DNA of 64,000 bases from Flavobacterium tistrianum (GCF_003254545.1 NZ_QJRH01000065.1:124001-188000); one strand, 5' to 3'. Positions 9,056-17,394 are shown, counted from the stretch's first letter. Made by a program: numbers and translations. The notes: generated from the sequence alone by a model not told the origin.

Positions 9056-9403
9056 ATGTTTGGTATAGGAGGAGGAGAATTAGTTTTTATTCTGTTTATT
9101 GTGCTAATGCTTTTTGGTTCTGATAAAGTGCCGGAAATCGCTCGTACAATGGGAAAAGCTATGGCTCAATTAAAAAATGCGACTAATGATATTAAAAGCG
9201 AAATTCAGAAAGGAGCAGAGGCTAATGGTCTTGATGCAAAATCTCTGAATGATATTACTGGAAATATCAATGCAGAAATTAATAATGCAAAATCGAATTT
9301 ACTTGGAGATTCAGGAAATCTTTTAGGAGATACTGCAACTGAAATCGAAAAAGTAAAAGAAGATATTGACACTCTTTCTGGACCTATTAAACGCCAAATG
9401 TAA
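9056..9403 (+). CDS. tatA: Sec-independent protein translocase TatA/TatB-like subunit
   Basis: The 115-residue product has the TatA pattern: a short N-terminal membrane helix (GGGELVFILFIVLMLFGSDKVPEI), the FG hinge, and then an amphipathic helix (ARTMGKAMAQLKNATNDIKSEI). The polar C-terminal extension (residues 50-115) is long for TatA and closer to TatB in size. It forms the protein-conducting part of the twin-arginine pathway at the inner membrane. A good -7 element lies just upstream, and its stop codon overlaps the start of the next gene (TAATG), so the two are co-translated. Confidence 0.85.
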   Translation: MFGIGGGELVFILFIVLMLFGSDKVPEIARTMGKAMAQLKNATNDIKSEIQKGAEANGLDAKSLNDITGNINAEINNAKSNLLGDSGNLLGDTATEIEKVKEDIDTLSGPIKRQM

Positions 9404-9966
9404 TGCTTGAAAAAATACAGGAATTAGATAAAGATCTTTTAATCTTTCTTAATGGATTAGGCTCTGAAACATACGATAAATTATGGCTTATTATTACCAA
9501 TCAATTGTATTGGACGCCATTTTTCTTATTTCTATTCTATCTTATTTATAAAAAAATTGGAGGAAAACAAACCCTATATTTATTGCTTTTTATTGCAGTT
9601 CTGATTGCCTTTACAGATCAAACCTGTAACTTATTCAAACATACTTTTCAGCGTTTGCGACCATGTAATGATCCAGAAATAAATTCAATTATTAGAGTTG
9701 TTCAGGTTAGAAAATCATATAGCTTTTTCTCTGGACATGCGGCTAATACTATGGCGGTGGCGACTTTCTTATTTTTGATTTTAAAGCGCTATTTCAAATA
9801 TTTCGGATTCATATTTCTTTGGCCTTTAATCTTTGCTTACAGCCGAATTTATTTAGGATTACATTTTCCTGGTGATATCCTTACAGGTTATTTCTTCGGA
9901 GCTCTTTTCGGATTTTTACTTTATTTAGTTTATAGAAAACTAAAACCACAGTATTTTCCGGGATAG
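9403..9966 (+). CDS. PAP2-family membrane phosphatase
   Basis: The 187-residue integral membrane protein has all three acid-phosphatase motifs: K(x6)RP in KHTFQRLRP, SGH in YSFFSGHAAN, and SR(x5)H(x3)D in SRIYLGLHFPGD. Family members dephosphorylate lipid phosphates such as undecaprenyl pyrophosphate or phosphatidate at the outer face of the membrane. The start overlaps the tatA stop by one base. An undecaprenyl-pyrophosphate role is plausible but not shown by sequence. Confidence 0.88.
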   Translation: MLEKIQELDKDLLIFLNGLGSETYDKLWLIITNQLYWTPFFLFLFYLIYKKIGGKQTLYLLLFIAVLIAFTDQTCNLFKHTFQRLRPCNDPEINSIIRVVQVRKSYSFFSGHAANTMAVATFLFLILKRYFKYFGFIFLWPLIFAYSRIYLGLHFPGDILTGYFFGALFGFLLYLVYRKLKPQYFPG

Positions 9967-9976
9967 ATTTTTTTAG

Positions 9977-10229
9977 AAAGGTTCTAAGTTGCTAAGGAAC
10001 TGAGGTTCTAAGGTTTTTCTTTAGGATTTTGAAAAACATATAATTGAATTGCCTCCAGCTTTAGCTGGAGGTTTTTTTATGAGCAAATAAATAGGCTTTA
10101 GCCAAAACACCTCCGAGTATTTGGCTAAAGCCTTGGATTCTAGATGAGATTCCTCCAGCTAAAGCCGGAGGCAACACAATAATATATTTGTTCCGTTTAA
10201 GAAACTTAGCATCTTAGGATCTTAGCATC
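9977..10229. repeat. Three-layer nested palindromic intergenic element (copy A)
   Basis: Outer words of the type CTAAGNTNCTAAG run one way at 9977-10017 and in reverse complement at 10201-10229. Inside lies a 125-base core (10051-10175) opening with CCTCCAGCTTTAGCTGGAGG and closing with its reverse-complement partner CCTCCAGCTAAAGCCGGAGG. Innermost is GGCTTTAGCCAAA facing TTTGGCTAAAGCC. It fills the whole gap between the PAP2 and PhyH genes. A second 125-base core of the same kind lies on the other side of the PhyH gene. Confidence 0.8.
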
Positions 10230-10242
10230 TTTTAAAAAAAAA

Positions 10243-10962
10243 CTAATTCAGGATTGTTTTTTCACTCCATTCCAAACCATTTGGAAGCTGTTGTTTGCTG
10301 AATTCAATATGAATAACTCTTCTTCGTTCGTTATTTGTGGTTTTGTTCGAAGCATGAAAAAGGAGCGGTTTCATAATCATAATACCGCCTTTTTCGACTT
10401 CACAAATCGTTTCTTTTTCTTTTTCGAAATCAAGATTTTCAATTCGTAAAATTCCTTTTGAATGTGAATTATTGATCACTTTTAAAGCGCCATTGTCTTT
10501 GGTGGTTTTGTCGATATGAATTCTTATTGTGAAATTATTTTCTAATATTTCTGTAGGTGGCTGAACTGCAAATTGATTTTGTTTTACAGTCCAGTTTCCA
10601 AAATTTTCAGCTTCAATTTTTTGATTTACAGAAATTGTTAAATCTTGATGATAAGCTACAAACCAATTTGATTTTTCGGGTTTATCAAAATAAATCGATT
10701 TGGTTATGAAATATCCCTTTCCAAAATTTGTTTCGATAATTTCTTTTAAATTTTCATTAAAAATAAAATCTAAAGTCTCAGGTATTTCTTTGTGAAATTG
10801 TCTGATGGCAAATAAATCTTGTGATTTTCTGAAAGTTGTATTATCTGAAGCATTCTTAGTTTTGTTTTCAATCAATGCGATTAGATTTTTAATTTCATTT
10901 TCTGTGAAAACATTATTTATAATTGAAAAGCCTTCAGAGTTAATTTCAGTTCTGTAATTCAT
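10243..10962 (-). CDS. Phytanoyl-CoA dioxygenase (PhyH) family protein
   Basis: The 239-residue product has the iron-binding triad of non-haem 2-oxoglutarate oxygenases: H105-x-D107 in AYHQDLT and the distal H203 in KPLLFHAS, with arginines near 213-215 as candidate 2-oxoglutarate ligands. Family members hydroxylate lipids or small metabolites in the cytoplasm; this substrate is unknown. The gene stands alone, facing an O-methyltransferase on the same strand, and is bracketed by two direct copies of a palindromic element, which hints at a mobile or frequently exchanged gene. Confidence 0.85.
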   Translation of the reverse strand: MNYRTEINSEGFSIINNVFTENEIKNLIALIENKTKNASDNTTFRKSQDLFAIRQFHKEIPETLDFIFNENLKEIIETNFGKGYFITKSIYFDKPEKSNWFVAYHQDLTISVNQKIEAENFGNWTVKQNQFAVQPPTEILENNFTIRIHIDKTTKDNGALKVINNSHSKGILRIENLDFEKEKETICEVEKGGIMIMKPLLFHASNKTTNNERRRVIHIEFSKQQLPNGLEWSEKTILN

Positions 10963-10979
10963 CTTAAAAAAATTGAATT

Positions 10980-11104
10980 GCCTCCAGCTTTAGCTGATGG
11001 TAAAATAATATTGAAAGGAAAAGGCTTTAACCAATTAGAGAGTATTTAATTTGGCTAAAGCCTTGGTATCTTAATTTTGTTCCTCCAGCTAAAGCTGGAG
11101 CAAG
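10980..11104. repeat. Nested palindromic intergenic element (copy B)
   Basis: This 125-base element matches the core of copy A in order and spacing: CCTCCAGCTTTAGCTG, then GGCTTTAACC, then TTTGGCTAAAGCC, then CCTCCAGCTAAAGCTGGAG. A few bases have decayed, for example GATGG for GGAGG in the first arm. It lies in the same orientation as copy A on the opposite side of the PhyH gene. Confidence 0.8.
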
Positions 11105-11117
11105 TCATTTTCTGTTT

Positions 11118-11759
11118 TTATAAAACCCTACTCACAGTCAATCCATCGCGAATTGGCAATAAAACCGTTTCTACTCTAGGATCGTCTTTTAAAAGCTGAT
11201 TATATTCTAAAAGTACTTTTGTACTTGCATCATTTGGATGAACCGGTTCTAGAATTTTTCCGCTCCATAAAACATTATCTGATAAAATAATGCCGCCTTT
11301 ATTCATTTTTGGAACAATCATTTGCCAGTAATTCAAGTAATTTTCTTTATCGGCATCGATAAAAACCAAATCAAATTTCAGGTCTAAATCTGGAATAATG
11401 TTTACTGCTTCGCCTAAATGCTGAAAAATTTGTTTTCCCCAAGGCGATGCATCAAAATATTTTCTCTGAAAATCAACTAATTCTTCTTTGATGTCAATTG
11501 TATGAAGTTGTCCATTCTCTTGCATTCCTTCGCACAAACACAAAGCAGCGTAGCCAGTATATGTTCCAATTTCAAGAATATTAACTGGACGAATCAGTTT
11601 TGAAAGCATGCTTAAAACACGGCCTTGAAAGTGACCACTTAGCATTCTCGGTAAAAGTATTTTCTGGTAAGTTTCTTTATTAAGTTTCGCCAATAATTCT
11701 GGTTCGTTTTCAGAATGCTGTTCGATGTAATCTTCTAATTCTTGAGATATAAAATGCAT
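11118..11759 (-). CDS. Class I SAM-dependent O-methyltransferase
   Basis: The 213-residue product has the SAM site LEIGTYTGYAALCL, the acidic loop HTIDIKEE and a metal-binding-like segment DLVFIDADKENYLNYW with ILSDNVLWSG, as in the catechol and caffeoyl-CoA O-methyltransferase group (COG4122). The frame runs 20 codons further upstream, but a -7 element at 11785-11792 lies inside that stretch and MHFISQELEDY at 11759 is the family-like start. The methyl acceptor is unknown. Confidence 0.88.
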   Translation of the reverse strand: MHFISQELEDYIEQHSENEPELLAKLNKETYQKILLPRMLSGHFQGRVLSMLSKLIRPVNILEIGTYTGYAALCLCEGMQENGQLHTIDIKEELVDFQRKYFDASPWGKQIFQHLGEAVNIIPDLDLKFDLVFIDADKENYLNYWQMIVPKMNKGGIILSDNVLWSGKILEPVHPNDASTKVLLEYNQLLKDDPRVETVLLPIRDGLTVSRVL

Positions 11760-11784
11760 GTTGTAGTATCTTGTAATTTGAAGA

Positions 11785-11792
11785 CAAAAATA
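11785..11792 (-). promoter_or_regulatory. -7 element of the O-methyltransferase promoter
   Basis: On the minus strand it reads TATTTTTG (TAnnTTTG), ending 25 bases before the ATG at 11759. It rules out the longer upstream start. Confidence 0.6.
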
Positions 11793-11819
11793 CAAAATTA
11801 TCTGGTTGCGATTGGGCAT

Positions 11820-11852
11820 AAAAAAAAACCATCCGCGAACGGCGGATGGTTT
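11820..11852 (-). terminator. Intrinsic terminator of the 11874-12239 gene
   Basis: AAACCATCCGC at 11826-11836 pairs with GCGGATGGTTT at 11842-11852. On the minus strand the stem runs into eight T residues. Confidence 0.88.
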
Positions 11853-11873
11853 CTGTTTGCGTTAGGATGAAAT

Positions 11874-12239
11874 TTATTTTTTCAAAGCTTCGTTTACCTC
11901 TTTAGCTGTTTTCACGGTTCCGTCTTTTGCAGCTTTTGCAGCATTTTCTACTTTTTCAGCTCCTTTTTTAGTAGCATCTTTTACATCTTCAGCTGCTTTT
12001 TTAGTAGCGTCTTTTACATCATTTGCCGCTTTTTCTGTAGCATCTTTAGCTTTTGTAGCTGTAGTTTCGGCTTTGCTTACAGCACTGTCTTTTACCTCTT
12101 CAATATCAGATGTAAGAGAATCTACTTTGTTTCCAAGTGTTAACTCGTCTTCAGCAGTTTTGTTTTCTTTTTTCTCGCATGATTGAACAGCGAATGCTAA
12201 TAAAGCAATTACAGCTAAACTTAAAATCTGTTTTTTCAT
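11874..12239 (-). CDS. Small lipoprotein with LEA/YtxH-like lysine-alanine helical repeats
   Basis: The product of about 121 residues starts with a lipoprotein signal ending in AVQSC. The rest is a low-complexity helix with repeats of the type KDATKKAAEDV (TKAKDATEKAANDVKDATKKAAEDVKDATKKGAEKV). Such 11-residue amphipathic repeats resemble LEA stress proteins and the YtxH group. ATG at 12239 or at 12248 would both work; the shorter form gives the cleaner signal MKKQILSLAV. Monocistronic with its own terminator. A stress or envelope role is inference. Confidence 0.7.
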   Translation of the reverse strand: MKKQILSLAVIALLAFAVQSCEKKENKTAEDELTLGNKVDSLTSDIEEVKDSAVSKAETTATKAKDATEKAANDVKDATKKAAEDVKDATKKGAEKVENAAKAAKDGTVKTAKEVNEALKK

Positions 12240-12416
12240 AATTTTCATTTTTTTTTAGGTTGATAAAACTTAAAGGTTAAATGGCTGAAAAATAAAATTA
12301 CAAATTTTAAAATGATTGAGCTCTTTGTAAGATTATTTTTCTTTTAAGAGCTAGACAATTCTCGTGCCAAAATTTTTAAATTATGATGTGACACTATTTT
12401 TTTTAGAAGAAAAAAA

Positions 12417-12968
12417 TTAGTTTTTGTATAAACTGAAATTAATAACAATGTCATCTTTTACTTTAATGAGCCCAGCCATTTTTACTGGCGGTTCCAATTC
12501 AATATCTGAGAACTTTAAACTAAGTGTTCCTTGAATTTTATCGTCGGTGTTATATAGTATAAAATCTTTGTATTTGAGTGTTTTGTCTGTTATAAAAAAG
12601 TTTAGCCTGCATTTGTAATTTTTTCCACAAGGCTTAATATCGCTTATAGAAACTGTACTGTTGGGGAATTTTTTCACTTTTACGGTTCCTTGTAAATCTT
12701 TCGTCATTATTTTATTTCCACAATCAAAGTTTGACATTTTAATGTCGGTATTAAAAGTGTTTTTTTTAACTGAGTTTACGTAAACAGTATCCTTAATAGT
12801 AAACGTATTTGAGCAATTGTATTTGCCAACAGTTGATAAGCCAGTGATTTCTATCTTTATTTTATTTATTACCACAGCTGTATCCTCTGCATAAAAAGTG
12901 GGTTTAGCACTTCCTAAGAAAAAGAAAACTACTAAACCCATAATTAAGATTGAAAATCTTGTTTTCAT
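12417..12968 (-). CDS. Diverged YceI-like secreted protein
   Basis: The 183-residue product has a signal peptide (MKTRFSILIMGLVVFFFLGSAK). Its beta-rich pattern, ending in MAGLIKVKDDIVINFSLYKN, resembles the end of the two YceI proteins upstream (LGTIKTGQDLTIKFNLNF), so it looks like a distant YceI-fold protein. Several cysteines (YNCS, FDCG, KPCGKNYKC) are not typical of YceI. It is the last of a three-gene leftward operon with the beta-barrel gene 11 bases upstream. Confidence 0.6.
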   Translation of the reverse strand: MKTRFSILIMGLVVFFFLGSAKPTFYAEDTAVVINKIKIEITGLSTVGKYNCSNTFTIKDTVYVNSVKKNTFNTDIKMSNFDCGNKIMTKDLQGTVKVKKFPNSTVSISDIKPCGKNYKCRLNFFITDKTLKYKDFILYNTDDKIQGTLSLKFSDIELEPPVKMAGLIKVKDDIVINFSLYKN

Positions 12969-12979
12969 TTTTTTTTATA

Positions 12980-14431
12980 TTAGAATGCAATTGTTGCTTC
13001 GAATACTAAACCTTCAAATTTACCACCATAAAAGTTGTTAAGATTTCCAGTAGCAGGATCTCCTGTAAATTGTGAATAATCTTTATATTTTTGATTAACG
13101 TAGTTTAATTTAGCTAAAATGTTTTTAGTCATAAACCAGCCAGCGCTTGCTTCAAACTTATCTACAGTAACCTTTTTAGCATCAGCATTAGATAATTTTC
13201 CAGATACGGTATTGTATTTTCCTCCGATATAGAATTGTTCTGTTTTTCCAAATCTGTAAATAAGCTCTGAAGCATATTGATTAGCGGTACGTTTGTCATC
13301 AGTACCAACTTTATCTCCTCCTGAAGCTAATTCGATTGTTCCGAAGAATTCAAGTCCTTTATATTTTACAAATGGGTTAATCATGTAGGTAGTAGCCCAA
13401 TTTTTGAAATTAGGGTTAAACGTAGCCTCTGGAGTAGATGTTTTATTGAAACTAGTAGGTACATCAGTTGTAGTTGTAGAAATGACAGTTCCATTTGCAT
13501 CCGTTTTAGTAATCGTATTTTTATAAGCATTATTATTCAATATACCCCAATACCCAAATCCAGATCTATTAGCAGCATATATGTTTGCGTTACCAAGATT
13601 TGCATTATGATAAAGAGAACCAGTTAATCTCACTCTTAAATCTTCATTAAGCTGTTTGTCATAACCCAATTTAGCTAAGATTGAAGGGCTATGCGTTGTG
13701 TTAGCGTTTGGTCCAGCAGGGTAAAAAACCTCTTCGTTACTTTGATTTAAATTACCGTTTGTAACACCTAACATACTTACCAATCCATTTCTGTTATAGT
13801 AAACCTCCATACCCATTTCTGTAGTGAAAGAATACATAATGTTATTTCCAACAAATGCATTTCTGATTGTATTACCATTATCAGAACCTCTGAAGTGAGC
13901 ATCACCAAAATTGTTCTCCATTTGTCCAATTTTAATTGTAGCATATTTCATGAAATCAGCCAAGAAGTCTTTTTTGATGAAGTCTAACTTGTCAATTTGC
14001 AAGTATCCACCTTTTACATAAGAATCATTGTGGTGTCTTGATGCTAAATAAACATCTAAATTCACTCTTACTCCGTCAAACAATTGAGCACCAATATACA
14101 TATCAGCTGCAGGAAGAGTAAAATTGTTTTCAGTATTCATTAAACGATATCCCGTAATTGATCTAGTGGTTGTTCCAGTAGCTGTTGTGGTTGTAGTCGT
14201 AATGTTATTTGGTTGGTCGTTGAATGAATTTGTTGCTTGAAAATCCATGTTGAAAGCACCACCAAGATCAATGCTAAGACCTTTAAATTCTCGATTGTCT
14301 TTTTGTACGTCGAAAACGTTGATACCATCTTTTCCTCTAGAGATTTGATTTTGCATGTTTCCAAAACTGACCTGTGCCTGAACAGCAAATGTGCTGATTA
14401 ATGTGACGAATAGAATAGAAATTTTCTTCAT
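12980..14431 (-). CDS. Outer-membrane beta-barrel protein (porin-like)
   Basis: The 483-residue product begins with a signal peptide (MKKISILFVTLISTFAVQAQ) and consists of alternating aromatic beta strands ending in FEGLVFEATIAF with a terminal Phe, the usual outer-membrane assembly signal. The pattern of DMYIGAQLFDGVRVNLDVYLASRHHND and the MENNFGDAHFRGSDNGN region suggests a porin-like barrel. It lies five bases after a YceI gene and eleven before a YceI-like gene. The cargo is unknown; the YceI fold binds isoprenoid lipids, so a lipid or quinone link is possible. Confidence 0.7.
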   Translation of the reverse strand: MKKISILFVTLISTFAVQAQVSFGNMQNQISRGKDGINVFDVQKDNREFKGLSIDLGGAFNMDFQATNSFNDQPNNITTTTTTATGTTTRSITGYRLMNTENNFTLPAADMYIGAQLFDGVRVNLDVYLASRHHNDSYVKGGYLQIDKLDFIKKDFLADFMKYATIKIGQMENNFGDAHFRGSDNGNTIRNAFVGNNIMYSFTTEMGMEVYYNRNGLVSMLGVTNGNLNQSNEEVFYPAGPNANTTHSPSILAKLGYDKQLNEDLRVRLTGSLYHNANLGNANIYAANRSGFGYWGILNNNAYKNTITKTDANGTVISTTTTDVPTSFNKTSTPEATFNPNFKNWATTYMINPFVKYKGLEFFGTIELASGGDKVGTDDKRTANQYASELIYRFGKTEQFYIGGKYNTVSGKLSNADAKKVTVDKFEASAGWFMTKNILAKLNYVNQKYKDYSQFTGDPATGNLNNFYGGKFEGLVFEATIAF

Positions 14432-14436
14432 GGCGT

Positions 14437-15006
14437 TTATAAATTAAAGTTTAAATTGAATTTTATAGTTAGGTCTTGACCTGTTTTTATTGTTCCAAGC
14501 ATTGCTGTTGGAGACTTCATTCCAAAATCTGTAAAAGTGATTTTGTTAGTTCCCTGAAGGTTCAATCCGTCTTTTGTAACAGTTGTTTTTACAGAAGTTT
14601 TGTAAACTTTGCTAACTCCAGCAATGGTGTAAGTTCCTGTAAGTTCCCAAGTAGTTTCATTTACTTTTTCAGCAGATTTAAGAACATATTTAATTTGTTT
14701 GTTTTTATCTGTTTTTAAAGTTTCGTAAGCTACTTTGTCCATGCTTTTTTTCTCGCTTTTTACGCTTTCAGCTAAAAGAGTTACTGTCAAAGCTTCAATA
14801 TCGGTTAGCTTTCCGTTGGCAATGTTCAATGATGCCGTTCCAGTTCCAGAAGCCGACTTCATTTCCCAGTCGTGAAGCGTAGAAGTGCCCGCAACAGAAA
14901 AAGTTGATTTGCTATCTAAAGCATATGATTTTTGTGCTGTTGCTAAAGTGCTGATTCCTAAAAATGCGGTTACAATGGTGAAAAGTTTTAATGTATTTGT
15001 TTTCAT
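14437..15006 (-). CDS. YceI-family secreted protein 1
   Basis: After a signal peptide (MKTNTLKLFTIVTAFLGISTLATAQ), the YceI-fold domain begins YALDSKSTFSVAGTSTLHDWEM and ends LGTIKTGQDLTIKFNLNFNL. YceI proteins are lipocalin-like barrels that bind polyisoprenoid lipids in the periplasm. The frame extends 29 codons upstream, but ATG at 15006 gives the clean signal peptide and matches the paralogue at 15868. It heads a leftward operon with the barrel gene. A palindromic operator lies about 115 bases before the start and is shared with the next YceI gene. Confidence 0.85.
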   Translation of the reverse strand: MKTNTLKLFTIVTAFLGISTLATAQKSYALDSKSTFSVAGTSTLHDWEMKSASGTGTASLNIANGKLTDIEALTVTLLAESVKSEKKSMDKVAYETLKTDKNKQIKYVLKSAEKVNETTWELTGTYTIAGVSKVYKTSVKTTVTKDGLNLQGTNKITFTDFGMKSPTAMLGTIKTGQDLTIKFNLNFNL

Positions 15007-15090
15007 TTTTGTCATGTTTAAATTGTAAAAAAATAAGTTAATCGTCGGCCAGTTTCTATTTAGTACTAAGAATGTTGTTTTAACTTGAAT

Positions 15091-15098
15091 CAAAGATC
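15091..15098 (-). promoter_or_regulatory. Probable -7 element of the YceI-1 operon
   Basis: On the minus strand it reads GATCTTTG, one base off TAnnTTTG. Its centre is 33 bases from the centre of the operator at 15121-15134, exactly as at the paralogous promoter. Confidence 0.45.
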
Positions 15099-15120
15099 CT
15101 TTTATAAATCAGCTTTGTAC

Positions 15121-15134
15121 ATGATAAAAATCAT
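15121..15134. promoter_or_regulatory. CRP/FNR-like operator upstream of YceI-1
   Basis: ATGATAAAAATCAT is a perfect palindromic TGAT-N4-ATCA site. It belongs to a block of about 34 bases (continuing to TTTTATTAAAT) nearly repeated at 15972-16005 upstream of the other YceI gene. The 300-base gap to the next gene holds nothing else I can name. Confidence 0.6.
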
Positions 15135-15307
15135 TGTTAAAATTTTATTAAATAGGTATTTAATAACTACAACGTTTTCATTTTTTAGAGAATCGATAAC
15201 TAAAGCAAAAAGGAAGGTTTGATTTTATCAAATTGATATTTTTTAACATTTAGTTTGAATTACTAAAAAGTTAAAAAGAAGTATTCTTTAACATTTCCAA
15301 TAAGATT

Positions 15308-15868
15308 TTAGCTCAAAATAATATTGAAGATTACAGTTAGATCTTTACCTGCTTTTACAACACCCAAAGCCGCTTTAGGAGGTGTCATTTCAAAATCGCC
15401 AAAAGTAATTTGATTAGAACCTTGCAAAATGAAACTTCCTTTGCTGCTAGTTACCTTTACCTGAGTTTTGTATTCTTTGCTCACGCCAGCAATAGTATAA
15501 ACCCCTGTTAAGTTCCAAGTTGTTTCATCTATCTTTTCTGCAGATTTTAAAACATACTCAATGTATTTGTGAGTTTCGGTGTCCATGGCTTCATAAGCTA
15601 CTTTGTCCATACTTGCTTTATAGCTTTTTAGACTTTCGGCCAATAAGGAAACAGTCAAACTATTTATTCCAGTTAGTTTAGAGTCTTTAACCATTAGACT
15701 GGCAGTTCCTATTCCTTCTGTAGATTTCATGACCCAATCGTGTACGGTAGAAGTTCCTGCTACTTCAAAAGTTGAATTTGGATTTACATTATAAGTTCTT
15801 TGCGCACTTGTTTGTAAAGAAATAAAAGTGAAGATTACGGTTGATAGGATTGATTTAATTGTTTTCAT
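15308..15868 (-). CDS. YceI-family secreted protein 2
   Basis: The 186-residue product is a close paralogue of the YceI protein just downstream. It has a signal peptide (MKTIKSILSTVIFTFISLQTSAQ), then YNVNPNSTFEVAGTSTVHDWVMKSTEG and the end LGVVKAGKDLTVIFNII. The gene is monocistronic with a perfect TAATTTTG -7 element at 15942-15949 and a CRP/FNR-like site at 15972-15985. It probably carries an isoprenoid or amphiphile in the periplasm. Confidence 0.85.
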   Translation of the reverse strand: MKTIKSILSTVIFTFISLQTSAQRTYNVNPNSTFEVAGTSTVHDWVMKSTEGIGTASLMVKDSKLTGINSLTVSLLAESLKSYKASMDKVAYEAMDTETHKYIEYVLKSAEKIDETTWNLTGVYTIAGVSKEYKTQVKVTSSKGSFILQGSNQITFGDFEMTPPKAALGVVKAGKDLTVIFNIILS

Positions 15869-15941
15869 CTTGATAATGTATAGGTTATTTTAATTAGGAA
15901 AGTTCTTTGGTGTGGTTGTGAACTAACCTTGTTTCTTGGTT

Positions 15942-15949
15942 CAAAATTA
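15942..15949 (-). promoter_or_regulatory. -7 element of the YceI-2 promoter
   Basis: On the minus strand it reads TAATTTTG. No TTG is seen at the -33 distance; the operator occupies that area, as expected for an activator-dependent promoter. Confidence 0.6.
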
Positions 15950-15971
15950 TTGTGGACATTGTGGAAACGAG

Positions 15972-15985
15972 ATGATAAAAATCAT
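15972..15985. promoter_or_regulatory. CRP/FNR-like operator upstream of YceI-2
   Basis: ATGATAAAAATCAT lies with its centre 33 bases upstream of the centre of the -7 element, which puts it near -41 from the expected transcript start, the class II activator position. The rest of the 333-base gap (15869-16201) holds only this promoter, the shared flank TTTTATTAAAT and the rlmN promoter. Confidence 0.6.
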
Positions 15986-16189
15986 GGCTAAAGTTTTATT
16001 AAATTTTTATAGTAAAGGATAGACCATATATTGCTACACAATTCAAAAGCTTTTTGATGAATTGTTTTTAGTGTAAATAATTGTCTTTTATTGGTTTATG
16101 TGTTTTTGCGAAAAACCTTGACAATTTGCCTTTTTTGAAACAGATTTTAAGAATGTATCTAAAAAGGAAAGAAAAATGACAAAAGTGAT

Positions 16190-16197
16190 TAACTTTG
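16190..16197 (+). promoter_or_regulatory. -7 element of the rlmN promoter, four bases before ATG
   Basis: TAACTTTG fits TAnnTTTG. Only CAGC separates it from the ATG at 16202, so the transcript probably starts at or next to the start codon. Confidence 0.6.
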
Positions 16198-16201
16198 CAG
16201 C

Positions 16202-17245
16202 ATGCAAATGGAGAAAAAAGACATACGAGCCTTATCAAAAGAACAGCTTCGCGATTTTTTTGTTGAAAATGGAGATAAAGCTTTCCGTGGAAATCAGGTT
16301 TATGAATGGTTGTGGAGCAAAGGCGCACACAGTTTTGAAGATATGACAAATGTAGCGAAAGCTACAAGATCAATGCTTGAAAATAGTTTTGTAATCAATC
16401 ATATTAAGGTTGATACCATGCAGAAGAGTAGTGACGGAACGGTAAAAAATGCCGTTCGACTTCATGACGGGCTTGTGGTTGAATCGGTTTTAATTCCGAC
16501 AGAAACAAGAACTACTGCCTGTGTTTCTAGTCAAGTTGGTTGCAGTTTAGATTGTAATTTCTGCGCAACAGCAAGATTAAAAAGAATGAGAAATCTAGAA
16601 CCAGGCGAAATTTACGATCAGGTTCTGGCTATCGATAAAGAAAGTCGTTTATACTACAATCATCCGCTTTCAAATATCGTTTTTATGGGAATGGGAGAAC
16701 CTTTAATGAATTATAACAATGTCATTAAAGCGATCGATATGATTACTTCAGAAGAAGGTTTAGGAATGTCTCCCAAACGAATTATGGTTTCGACATCAGG
16801 AATTCCGAAAATGATCAAAAAAATGGCTGATGATGATGTGAAGTTCAAATTGGCAGTTTCATTGCACTCTGCAATTGATGAAACTCGCGCACGCATTATG
16901 CCTTTCAGCAAAAACTTCCCTTTAAAAGATTTACGAGAAGCTTTGGAATATTGGTATAGAAAAACCAAAAGCAAAGTATCGTATGAATATGTAGTTTGGA
17001 AAGGAATTAACGATGATAAAGCTTCGGTTGATGCGTTAGTTAAATTCTGTAAATATGTACCGTGCAAAGTCAATTTGATCGAATACAATCCGATTGATGA
17101 TGGCGAATTCCAACAAGCTTCAGAAGAATCGATTATGGCTTACATAAAAGCGCTTGAGAATATTGGAGTAGTTGTAAAAGTAAGACGAAGCCGAGGAAAA
17201 GACATCGATGCAGCCTGCGGACAATTAGCCAACAAAGAAGCGTAA
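16202..17245 (+). CDS. rlmN: 23S rRNA (adenine(2503)-C(2))-methyltransferase RlmN
   Basis: The 347-residue radical-SAM enzyme has its cluster motif at C114, C118 and C121 (GCSLDCNFCATA) and the second reactive cysteine C339 (DAACGQL), which becomes methylated during catalysis. It methylates A2503 of 23S rRNA and A37 of some tRNAs. Length and motifs are standard. The -7 element is four bases upstream of ATG 16202; a second ATG at 16208 (MEKKDIRAL) is also possible. A strong hairpin follows about 85 bases downstream. Confidence 0.95.
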   Translation: MQMEKKDIRALSKEQLRDFFVENGDKAFRGNQVYEWLWSKGAHSFEDMTNVAKATRSMLENSFVINHIKVDTMQKSSDGTVKNAVRLHDGLVVESVLIPTETRTTACVSSQVGCSLDCNFCATARLKRMRNLEPGEIYDQVLAIDKESRLYYNHPLSNIVFMGMGEPLMNYNNVIKAIDMITSEEGLGMSPKRIMVSTSGIPKMIKKMADDDVKFKLAVSLHSAIDETRARIMPFSKNFPLKDLREALEYWYRKTKSKVSYEYVVWKGINDDKASVDALVKFCKYVPCKVNLIEYNPIDDGEFQQASEESIMAYIKALENIGVVVKVRRSRGKDIDAACGQLANKEA

Positions 17246-17298
17246 AATACTCCGTAGGATTATCTGGTCGATAGAAAAAAATATTGAGAATGATGAAT

Positions 17299-17315
17299 AT
17301 GTCCCATCGGGACAT
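17299..17315. repeat. Short palindrome of a GGGACA-type repeat
   Basis: ATGTCCCATCGGGACAT is a perfect short palindrome within the sequence between rlmN and its terminator. It resembles dispersed Bacteroidota repeats containing GGGACA next to TTGGTA words, but only one copy is seen here. Confidence 0.5.
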
Positions 17316-17328
17316 TTGATTGGTATAA

Positions 17329-17375
17329 AAAAAGCATTAAGAACAAGAATTATTTCTCGTTCTTAATGCTTTTTA
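17329..17375. terminator. Bidirectional terminator between rlmN and the lipoprotein gene
   Basis: AAAAAGCATTAAGAAC pairs with GTTCTTAATGCTTTT around a loop of about 14 bases, with T runs readable on both strands at a convergent junction. Confidence 0.85.
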
Positions 17376-17394
17376 CTTTGGACAAAAAGGATGC

